In this document: piece by piece, positions 1 to 4,899 of the stretch | How the letters are laid out: every line of letters starts with the position of its first letter | How positions within the stretch are numbered: the stretch's first letter is position 1 | Assembly: GCA_015485245.1 (NCBI GenBank) | Contig: WFTY01000422.1 | Coordinates: forward strand, 1-6,395 | Origin: Anaerolineales bacterium | Lineage (GTDB): Bacteria; Chloroflexota; Anaerolineae; Anaerolineales; UBA11858 | Direction of reading: 5' to 3' | Length of the DNA stretch: 6,395 nt | Notes under the pieces: generated by a model | Told to the model about the DNA's origin: nothing | What the model saw: the letters and a program-made list of their open reading frames with translations, nothing else | The model's database searches: none | Program-made: the position numbers and the translations under genes

Positions 1-77
1 CGAAACATGTTCTCGGCCAAGGGGCTGCGGACGATGTTCCCCAGACAGACGAAGCAAATGCGCGTTTTTTCGCTCAA
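1..77 (-). CDS. Low-molecular-weight protein tyrosine phosphatase, N-terminal fragment (runs off left edge)
   Basis: Reading leftward from a TTG at 75-77, 25 codons are open and encode MSEKTRICFVCLGNIVRSPL followed by AENMF. This is the N-terminal strand plus phosphate-binding loop of the LMW-PTP family (the family of Wzb, YwlE and eukaryotic ACP1). The loop is C11-L-G-N-I-V-R17, matching the CX5R signature: C11 would be the cysteine nucleophile and R17 the phosphate-binding arginine, followed by the family's SPLAE stretch. Many members have a second cysteine where this one has V16. The catalytic Asp near the C-terminus lies outside the window. Possible roles are dephosphorylation of protein tyrosine or arginine, or arsenate reduction; the fragment cannot separate these. 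The TTG start is chosen because a GGAGG lies 5 nt upstream and no ATG or GTG is suitably placed. It is co-directional with maeB but separated from it by a terminator. Confidence 0.85.
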   Translation of the reverse strand, partial: MSEKTRICFVCLGNIVRSPLAENMF

Positions 78-82
78 ACCGA

Positions 83-87
83 CCTCC
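83..87 (-). promoter_or_regulatory. Shine-Dalgarno site fixing the TTG start of the phosphatase gene
   Basis: The minus strand reads GGAGG here, 5 nt before the TTG at 75-77. This ideal ribosome-binding site decides the non-ATG start codon. No convincing promoter is visible in the short space between it and the terminator at 121-174. Confidence 0.75.
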
Positions 88-120
88 AAAAGAAAGAAAT
101 CCCCCCAATGCTACCATAAG

Positions 121-174
121 ATGGGAAAACAGAAGACCGCCGACGGCAGACTGCGAAGCCTGCCATCGGCGGTC
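121..174 (-). terminator. Rho-independent terminator of the malic enzyme gene
   Basis: The arms at 135-149 and 160-174 form a 15-bp stem with one mismatch (C/A) and a 10-nt loop. Read on the minus strand, the stem is followed by a T-rich tract (TTCTGTTTTCCC). It lies about 40 nt beyond the malic enzyme stop codon and should end that transcript. The downstream phosphatase gene would then need read-through or its own promoter. Confidence 0.85.
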
Positions 175-214
175 AATGGCCGAACAGATTTCACGAGGAG
201 TTCAGGCTGTGCCC

Positions 215-2473
215 TCACCCACGCCTTGCCGCATCCATCACGGCGACGGCGGCGATGTTGACGATATCACGCACCTCGTCGCCGGTTTGCAACACATGCA
301 CCGGCGCGCCAACGCCCAACAGGATAGGCCCGATGGCGCGAGCGCCGCCCAGGCGAGCGAGCAGCTTATAAGCGATGTTGGCGGCCTCCAGCGAGGGGAA
401 GATGAGCACATTGGCGTCCTTCACCTTGCTAAAGGGATAACGCTTCTCGATGATCTCAGGCACCACGGCGGTATCGGCCTGCATTTCGCCGTCCACAGCC
501 AAATCAGGGCGTTTGGAGCGGATAATCTCCAGCGCTTTCTGCACCTTCAATGCGTGGGGATGCGGTGTGCTGCCAAAATTCGAGAAGGAAAGCAACGCCA
601 CCCGCGGTTCAATCTCCAATTGTTGGGCGAAATCAGCGGCCAGGCAGGCGATCTCCGCCAAGTCTTCGGGCGAGGGATCGATGTTGACCGTGGCGTCGGC
701 AAAGATGTAAACGCGCTCGTCAACCACCATGATGTAGGCCGCAGCAGCGATCTCATTATCTGGCCCGGTGTGGTGAATCTGCAACGCCGGGCGCAAGACC
801 TCGGGGTACTGGTAATTCAAGCCGGAGACAAAAGCGTCCGCGTCCCCCATCTTAACCATCATCGGCCCAAAGATGTTGGGGTCTTTTATCAATTTGCGAG
901 CATCGGCAACGGTGACGCCTTTGCGCTTGCGCAGCTCGTGGAACGCCTGAGCGTATTCCTCGCGCCGCTCAAAGGTAGCCGGATTGACGATCTGCGGGCA
1001 ACAACGCAGCCCCAGGGCTTTGTGCCGCGCCTCGATAACCTCCGGCCGCCCCACCAGGATGGGCACGCCAATACCCTCCTCTTCCACCTGCGCAGCGGCG
1101 CGCATGATCTTATCTTCCTCGCCTTCGGCGAAGACCACCCGCTTACGGGGGCTGGCCGCCTTGGCTTTGTGCATGATGAAATGGCGCACCCGCTGGCCGA
1201 GGCCCTGGCGGTAGGCCAATTGCTCACGGTATTCATCCAGATCAATGTGCTTGCGGGCCACCCCCGTCTCCATGGCGGCCTTCGCCACCGCGGGAGCTTC
1301 CCAGAGGAGCACGCGAGGATCGAAGGGCTTGGGGATGATGTACTCCGGCCCCAGTCGCAGGCTTTCCACGTTATAAGCGCGCAACACACTGTCGGGGACA
1401 TCCTCTTTCGTCAGCGCGGCGAGGGCGTGTGCGGCAGCGATCTTCATCTCGTCGTTGATGGCGCTGGCGCGCACATCCAACGCCCCACGGAAAATAAAGG
1501 GGAAGCCCAGCACGTTATTGACCTGATTGGGGTAATCCGAGCGGCCGGTGGCGACGATTGCGTCAGGGCGGGCTTCCTTCGCCAGCTCGTATTTGATCTC
1601 TGGGTCGGGGTTCGCCATGGCGAAGATGATCGGGCGCTCGGCCATCGTCTTGACCATCTCCGGGGTGAGCACATCGGCCACCGAGAGGCCGTAAAACACG
1701 TCCGCGCCGCGCACGGCGTCCGCCAGCGTGCGGGCATCCGTATCTTGCACGAACTGTGCTTTATATTTGTTCATCCCCTCGGTGCGGCCCTCATAAAGCA
1801 CGCCGCGGGAATCCACCATAAAGACATTTTCACGGCGCACGCCCAGTTTGATCGCCAGGTTGGCACAGGAGATCGCCGAAGCACCGGCGCCGTTGATTAC
1901 CATTTTGATCTCATCGATGCGCTTGCCGACGATCTCCAGAGCGTTGAGCAGACCGGCGCTGGAGATGATCGCGGTACCATGCTGGTCATCATGGAAAACA
2001 GGGATATCCAGCATTCCTTTGAGCGTCTCCTCGATGTAGAAACACTCCGGCGCTTTGATATCCTCCAGATTGATACCACCGAACGTCGGGGCCAGCGCTG
2101 CCACCACGCGAATGATTTCATCCGGGTCTTCGGTGTCCAGCTCGATATCAAAAACATCGATATCCGAAAAAACCTTAAACAGCACGCCCTTGCCTTCCAT
2201 CACTGGTTTGGAGGCCAGGGCGCCGCGGTTCCCCAATCCAAGGATGGCAGTGCCGTTGGAAACCACCGCTACCAGGTTCCCTTTGGCGGTGTATTCATAT
2301 GCCAGCAACGGGTCCTCGGCGATCTCCAATACCGGAATCGCCACTCCCGGGGAGTAGGCCAGCGAGAGATCACGTTGGGTCTCCAGCGGTTTGGTGGGGA
2401 GAATAGCAATCTTTCCCGGTTTACCATTTAGGCGATGGTATTCCAGGGCATCTTCACGCGTGATTTTGCTCAT
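215..2473 (-). CDS. maeB: NADP-dependent malic enzyme with C-terminal phosphotransacetylase-like domain (MaeB type)
   Basis: The enzyme oxidatively decarboxylates malate to pyruvate and CO2, usually with NADP+, in the cytoplasm at the branch between the TCA cycle and pyruvate/acetyl-CoA. The 752 residues match the full length of MaeB-type hybrids (E. coli MaeB is about 760). The malic enzyme part (about 1-425) shows Y40 in the AYSPG motif (catalytic Tyr), K95 in SKPVMEGKG, metal ligands E137-D138 and the HDDQHGTA motif at 161-168, the dinucleotide-binding GAGASA at 195-200, and ANPDPE at 287-292. From about 428 to the end it resembles phosphate acetyl/butyryltransferases. In MaeB this domain is thought not to catalyse but to sense acetyl-CoA or acetyl-phosphate and aid oligomerisation. 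The ATG is supported by GGAAGGA (2481-2487), giving an AAGGAG core 6 nt upstream. It is divergent from recA. NADP rather than NAD use is inferred from the family, not read from a specificity residue. Confidence 0.96.
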   Translation of the reverse strand: MSKITREDALEYHRLNGKPGKIAILPTKPLETQRDLSLAYSPGVAIPVLEIAEDPLLAYEYTAKGNLVAVVSNGTAILGLGNRGALASKPVMEGKGVLFKVFSDIDVFDIELDTEDPDEIIRVVAALAPTFGGINLEDIKAPECFYIEETLKGMLDIPVFHDDQHGTAIISSAGLLNALEIVGKRIDEIKMVINGAGASAISCANLAIKLGVRRENVFMVDSRGVLYEGRTEGMNKYKAQFVQDTDARTLADAVRGADVFYGLSVADVLTPEMVKTMAERPIIFAMANPDPEIKYELAKEARPDAIVATGRSDYPNQVNNVLGFPFIFRGALDVRASAINDEMKIAAAHALAALTKEDVPDSVLRAYNVESLRLGPEYIIPKPFDPRVLLWEAPAVAKAAMETGVARKHIDLDEYREQLAYRQGLGQRVRHFIMHKAKAASPRKRVVFAEGEEDKIMRAAAQVEEEGIGVPILVGRPEVIEARHKALGLRCCPQIVNPATFERREEYAQAFHELRKRKGVTVADARKLIKDPNIFGPMMVKMGDADAFVSGLNYQYPEVLRPALQIHHTGPDNEIAAAAYIMVVDERVYIFADATVNIDPSPEDLAEIACLAADFAQQLEIEPRVALLSFSNFGSTPHPHALKVQKALEIIRSKRPDLAVDGEMQADTAVVPEIIEKRYPFSKVKDANVLIFPSLEAANIAYKLLARLGGARAIGPILLGVGAPVHVLQTGDEVRDIVNIAAVAVMDAARRG

Positions 2474-2533
2474 CGTGCGCTCCTTCCATATTCTCAGCTC
2501 ATGAGCCGGGGCAGTTACACATATACGTTAACC

Positions 2534-2641
2534 CCTATTCTGACAAAAGTTTCCCTTTTCACTAGTTCCGTTTGTCACCATTTTCTCGGATACCCTACCA
2601 TTATAGTCCTATCCTGACAATGCGCGTACCTACCCTGATAA
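2534..2641 (+). repeat. Three 13-bp direct repeats, consensus CCTAYYCTGAYAA
   Basis: Copies lie at 2534-2546 (CCTATTCTGACAA), 2608-2620 (CCTATCCTGACAA) and 2629-2641 (CCTACCCTGATAA). Start-to-start distances are 74 and 21 bp, near 7 and 2 helical turns, so all three would face the same side of the DNA. A weaker match (CCTACCATTATAG, 2594-2606) is out of phase. The inverted core TTTGTCA also occurs at 2571-2577. The copies overlap promoter-like hexamers on both strands, as expected of operator boxes for a regulator of recA, maeB or both. The regulator is unknown. Confidence 0.6.
2600..2605 (-). promoter_or_regulatory. Candidate -10 element of the malic enzyme promoter
   Basis: The minus strand reads a perfect TATAAT here, which would place the transcript start near 2593 and give a leader of about 120 nt. 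No good -35 lies 16-18 bp upstream. The only TTGTCA nearby (2615-2620) is 9 bp away and belongs to one of the intergenic direct repeats, so an activator-assisted promoter is possible. An alternative is TTGTCA (2541-2546) with TATATG (2520-2525) at a 15-bp spacing. Confidence 0.35.
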
Positions 2642-2642
2642 G
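2614..2642 (+). promoter_or_regulatory. Candidate recA promoter
   Basis: CTGACA (2614-2619) resembles a -35 element (5 of 6 to TTGACA). GATAAG (2637-2642) resembles a -10 element (4 of 6) with a 17-bp spacer. The -35 lies in the second direct repeat and the -10 largely in the third. The start would fall near 2650, leaving a leader of about 70 nt. No GAAC-N4-GTTC or CTGT-N8-ACAG LexA box is seen between 2474 and 2722. Confidence 0.35.
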
Positions 2643-2722
2643 TGCATCCATGTTAAACTTAAAAAACTAAAAATGGTGCCCGACGAGCTTACCTTCCACC
2701 GCGGCGTCCTCAGGAAGACAAC

Positions 2723-3733
2723 ATGAACAACTCTGGGAAATCCGCCGCATCGGAACATAACCTGCGATCAATGCGCAGGCGTTTTAGAGGCGGGGCCATC
2801 GACCCACTGAACGACGCACCCAAACTTACGGTTGAGGTTATCTCCACCGGAGCACTGTCGCTGGACATCGCACTGGGCGCGGGAGGCATCCCGCGAGGGC
2901 GCGTGACCGAGATCTTCGGCCCAGAAGCCTGCGGAAAAACCACCCTGGCCTTATCGGCCATCGCTGAGGCGCAAAAAGCGGGGGGAACGGCGGCGTTCAT
3001 CGACATGGAACACGCCCTCGACCCAGCCTATGCGCGAGCGTGTGGCGTTCAAATTGAGGCTTTACTCCTGGTGCAGCCGGATAGCGGCGAACAGGCGTTC
3101 AATATCATCGAAACGCTCACGCGTTGCGGCGCGGTGGACCTCATCGTGGTGGATTCGGCGGCCGCGCTGGTGCCGCAAGCCGAGCTCCACAGCGAAATGG
3201 GCGTTACACAACCCGGCCTGATGGCCCGCCTGATGTCGCAAGGCCTGCGCAAACTGGCCCGCCCGCTGCGCCAGACGAACACGGCGCTGATCTTTACCAA
3301 TCAGCTTCGCAGGCGCCTCCAGGCGACGTTCCGCGACCAGGAGGTCACGCCCGGAGGGCTGGCGATCAAGTTCTACGCCGCGGCGCGCCTGGATATGCGC
3401 ACGGTGCAAACCTTACGGCAAGGCGCACGCATCATCGGCAGCCGCTGCCGGGTGCGCGTGGTCAAAAATAAAGTTGCCCCGCCTTTTCGCGCCGCGGAGT
3501 TCGATATCGTGTATAATGAAGGCATCTCCAAACTTGGCGATTTGCTGGATACAGCCGCTGAGTATGGGATCGTTAACAAACGAGGTATAGTGTATTCCCT
3601 GGGAGAGCGGATCCTGGCCCATGGCCGGGCAAACGCCATCACAGCGTTGCGTCAAAACCCGCGGCTGGCTGCGGAACTGGAAAGTCGCCTCCGCAAGTCG
3701 CTGTTGCCCCCGCTGATCGCCCTGGGAAGCTGA
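2723..3733 (+). CDS. recA: RecA recombinase, divergent DNA-binding loops
   Basis: RecA forms ATP-dependent filaments on single-stranded DNA, catalyses strand exchange and stimulates LexA self-cleavage. The 336 residues align without gaps to E. coli RecA (from memory) across the core. Walker A is GPEACGKT (66-73), the catalytic glutamate is E96, the Walker B aspartate is D144, the ATP-sensing glutamine is Q194, and the subunit-interface lysines lie in the VVKNK stretch. R169, R176, F203 and E207 are kept. Loop L1 reads GVTQPG (160-165) instead of the usual GDSHMG or GDSHVG. Loop L2 (194-212) has R197-R198-L199-Q200 and R204-D205, where glycines and N205 are usual. The N-terminus is short and basic (R-R-R at 18-20). 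The protein ends in LPPLIALGS without the usual acidic tail. AGGA at 2712-2715 supports the ATG. A true but divergent RecA is most likely; a RecA-like paralogue with another main recA elsewhere is possible. Confidence 0.95.
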   Translation: MNNSGKSAASEHNLRSMRRRFRGGAIDPLNDAPKLTVEVISTGALSLDIALGAGGIPRGRVTEIFGPEACGKTTLALSAIAEAQKAGGTAAFIDMEHALDPAYARACGVQIEALLLVQPDSGEQAFNIIETLTRCGAVDLIVVDSAAALVPQAELHSEMGVTQPGLMARLMSQGLRKLARPLRQTNTALIFTNQLRRRLQATFRDQEVTPGGLAIKFYAAARLDMRTVQTLRQGARIIGSRCRVRVVKNKVAPPFRAAEFDIVYNEGISKLGDLLDTAAEYGIVNKRGIVYSLGERILAHGRANAITALRQNPRLAAELESRLRKSLLPPLIALGS

Positions 3734-3841
3734 CCCCTGAGAGGCGCGCAGGTTCACCGCCGCACCAGGCCAGATCCATGCAGCCGCGCTCACTCAGGCA
3801 ACGCTGCGCGGAACCCCGGAACCGCGGTTCGCGCCGCCACG
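3734..3841 (+). other. recA 3' spacer, GC-rich, no intrinsic terminator seen
   Basis: This non-coding stretch follows the recA stop. It can form modest hairpins (GCAGC 3780-3784 with GCTGC 3803-3807, or CCGCGC 3784-3789 with GCGCGG 3806-3811). Neither is followed by a T-run, so recA transcripts may continue into the next segment. Its right part holds the GAAC-N4-GTTC palindrome. Confidence 0.5.
3819..3830. promoter_or_regulatory. Candidate LexA (SOS) box, GAACCGCGGTTC
   Basis: A perfect 12-bp palindrome of the form GAAC-N4-GTTC, the core of Bacillus- and actinobacterial-type LexA operators (CGAAC-N4-GTTCG). The right flank G matches and the left flank is G rather than C. Its right half falls where the -35 of the next promoter (-10 at 3851-3856) would be, so a bound repressor would block it. 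I estimate about 0.1 chance occurrence of this 8-base pattern in a window this size, so coincidence is possible. Confidence 0.45.
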
Positions 3842-3847
3842 ACTAGA

Positions 3848-3856
3848 TGATATACT
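3848..3856 (+). promoter_or_regulatory. Extended -10 promoter (TGaTATACT)
   Basis: TG-n-TATACT matches the extended -10 consensus (5 of 6 in the hexamer). The -35 position (about 3828-3833, TTCGCG) is poor, which is tolerable for an extended -10 promoter, and overlaps the candidate LexA box. Transcription would start near 3863 and run toward the terminator at 4127-4165. Confidence 0.5.
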
Positions 3857-4118
3857 CAGTCATAGCAACTGTTTGGGTTTACGCCCTGTAGGTATTGATG
3901 TTCGACGGATAGGAGTATCGCTGTTCAAACTCATCGAGTGTAAGATGACAAACCAGAGACCAGCGCATTTTGGCGTGGTGATTGGTTGTTGCAGGTTCGA
4001 TTGAGTAAACCGAACTGCTCGAAACTTCAAGGAACACCTTTAAACCAAGGGCTCCCTGTAACACACGACCCCGGAGGCGGTGTCCTCGGGCCGTTGTGAT
4101 CCATTCATCGACTGAGTA
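3853..4118. repeat. 9-bp inverted repeat TACTCAGTC / GACTGAGTA bounding the recA-recX insert
   Basis: TACTCAGTC at 3853-3861 is exactly complementary to GACTGAGTA at 4110-4118, 266 bp end to end. Similarity stops beyond these nine bases, and no target-site duplication is visible outside them. It could be the closing helix of an RNA transcribed from further upstream, or the relic ends of a small mobile element. The left arm overlaps the -10 of the candidate promoter. Confidence 0.4.
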
Positions 4119-4165
4119 GCAAACGCACAGCCGTGGCGAGTTCTTCAGCCACGGCTGTTTTTGTT
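3863..4165 (+). ncRNA. Candidate structured RNA or recX leader, about 300 nt
   Basis: The segment between the extended -10 promoter and the intrinsic terminator has no convincing gene on either strand. Plus frames are broken by many stops. A 61-codon minus frame (3879-4064) lacks a recognisable family. By hand count G+C is about 48% over 3841-4080, below the flanking genes. Nested pairings are visible: GCAAC 3865-3869 with GTTGT 4093-4097; GGTTTAC 3876-3882 with GTAAACC 4005-4011; a hairpin with outer stem AACCA 3951-3955 / TGGTT 3983-3987 and inner CCA and CGC pairings; AAGG/CCTT at 4029-4040; and a hairpin over 4062-4098 with GAGG/CCTC. I checked for hallmarks of tmRNA, RNase P RNA, SRP RNA and tRNA and found none that hold. 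It could be a free small RNA or an attenuating leader for recX-rny. Identity unknown. Confidence 0.45.
4127..4165 (+). terminator. Strong intrinsic terminator just upstream of recX
   Basis: ACAGCCGTGGC (4127-4137) pairs perfectly with GCCACGGCTGT (4148-4158): 11 bp, a 10-nt loop, then a T-tract (TTTTTGTTT). On the minus strand no T-run follows, so it acts on plus-strand transcripts. It ends 27 nt before the recX ATG, with no room for a separate recX promoter behind it. Confidence 0.88.
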
Positions 4166-4192
4166 TCCGAGGCGCAGGCTTATTGAGGTAGT

Positions 4193-4822
4193 ATGGCGCG
4201 TAAAATCACCGCCCTGCAAGTCCAGAAAAAGAACCCCAATCGGGTAAACGTCTTTCTGGATGGCGAATTCGCCTTCGGGCTCTTCCGGGTGGTGGCCGCC
4301 TGGCTGCAAGTTGGGCAGGAGCTGAGCGAGGAAAAGATTCGCCAACTCACCCAGGCCGAGGCGGAGGAGAAAGCCTATCAACGGGCATTGAATTTCCTCA
4401 GCTATCGCGTCCGCTCAGAAGCCGAAATCCGGCGCAACCTGCGCAAGCATGGAACGCCGGAGGAACTGATCGAAACTGTGCTGGAGCGTCTGCGGCGCAA
4501 CCGCCTGGTGGACGACGAAGCCTTCGCCCGCTCGTGGGTGGAGAACCGTTGCGAATTCCGACCACGCGGGCGGCGCGCCTTGCAAAGCGAATTACGCCAA
4601 AAAGGCCTGGAAAGTCAGGTCATCGCCGAGGCGCTGCGAGAGCTGGACGAGGAAAAGCTGGCCTACAAAGCCGCCAAGCAGAAAGCACGCGCCTACCGGC
4701 AACTCGAATGGCCCGAGTTTCGCAAGAAAATGCTGGGCTTCCTCTCCCGCCGCGGATTCAGCTATAGCATCGCTGCGCCCGCCGTGGAGCAGGTCTGGGC
4801 TGAGGAACAGGAATCCCCCTGA
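4193..4822 (+). CDS. recX: Regulatory protein RecX
   Basis: RecX binds along or caps RecA filaments and inhibits (in some species modulates) recombinase and co-protease activity. The 209 residues fall between E. coli RecX (about 166) and B. subtilis RecX (about 264). An N-terminal beta-rich segment typical of Gram-positive-type RecX covers about 1-55 (MARKITALQVQKKN and VNVFLDGEFAFGL). Three helical modules follow: about 60-105 (ALNFLSYRVRSEAEIRRNL, then GTPEELIETVLERL), about 106-152 (VDDEAFARSWVENR, then GRRALQSELRQKGL) and about 153-205 (FRKKMLGFLSRRGFSYSIA). The second module carries the family's most conserved residues. The start is backed by GAGG (4185-4188), although its 4-nt spacing is tight. 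Position after recA is the usual context. The terminator just upstream implies expression by read-through or antitermination. Confidence 0.95.
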   Translation: MARKITALQVQKKNPNRVNVFLDGEFAFGLFRVVAAWLQVGQELSEEKIRQLTQAEAEEKAYQRALNFLSYRVRSEAEIRRNLRKHGTPEELIETVLERLRRNRLVDDEAFARSWVENRCEFRPRGRRALQSELRQKGLESQVIAEALRELDEEKLAYKAAKQKARAYRQLEWPEFRKKMLGFLSRRGFSYSIAAPAVEQVWAEEQESP

Positions 4823-4881
4823 CGGCCAGGCGCCCGCTGGAATTTCAGTCCGGCGTTCCGTCAGCGGAAAAATCTGAAATT
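4819..4881 (+). other. Alternative hairpins spanning the recX stop and recX-rny spacer
   Basis: Several pairings compete. CTGACGG (4819-4825) pairs with CCGTCAG (4858-4864), enclosing CGCC (4831-4834) with GGCG (4852-4855). CCGCTG (4834-4839) pairs with CAGCGG (4862-4867). AATTTCAG (4841-4848) pairs with CTGAAATT (4874-4881). None is followed by a T-run, so this is not an evident terminator, and recX and rny are probably cotranscribed. The last helix ends 8 nt before the rny Shine-Dalgarno. Confidence 0.4.
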
Positions 4882-4899
4882 TAACAAATGAGGCAATCG

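Noticed and set aside
176..2431. A 751-codon open frame on the plus strand antisense to the malic enzyme gene
   Set aside because: It is codon-in-register antisense to maeB, so it stays open simply because maeB avoids TTA, CTA and TCA codons in GC-rich DNA. The product resembles no protein family I know and has no credible ribosome-binding site, while the sense frame is a perfect MaeB.
2435..2617. A 60-codon plus-strand frame covering the maeB start and the intergenic region
   Set aside because: It overlaps the maeB 5' end and the promoter/repeat region, and its product has no recognisable features.
3780..3811. Hairpins downstream of recA considered as a recA terminator
   Set aside because: The stems are short with alternative pairings and are not followed by a T-tract.
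3890..4011. tmRNA- or tRNA-like signals (TTCGACGG near 3901, GGTTCGATT near 3994, and a 7-bp GGTTTAC/GTAAACC helix)
   Set aside because: The five bases on either side of the T-loop-like sequence are not complementary, there is no CCA end, the enclosed length (about 136 nt) does not suit tmRNA, and no tag reading frame is apparent.
3879..4064. A 61-codon minus-strand frame starting with GTG in the recA-recX gap, considered as a small gene or transposase remnant
   Set aside because: No recognisable motif, no clear ribosome-binding site, and it runs through segments that pair as RNA on the other strand. A degraded mobile-element origin cannot be excluded without a search.
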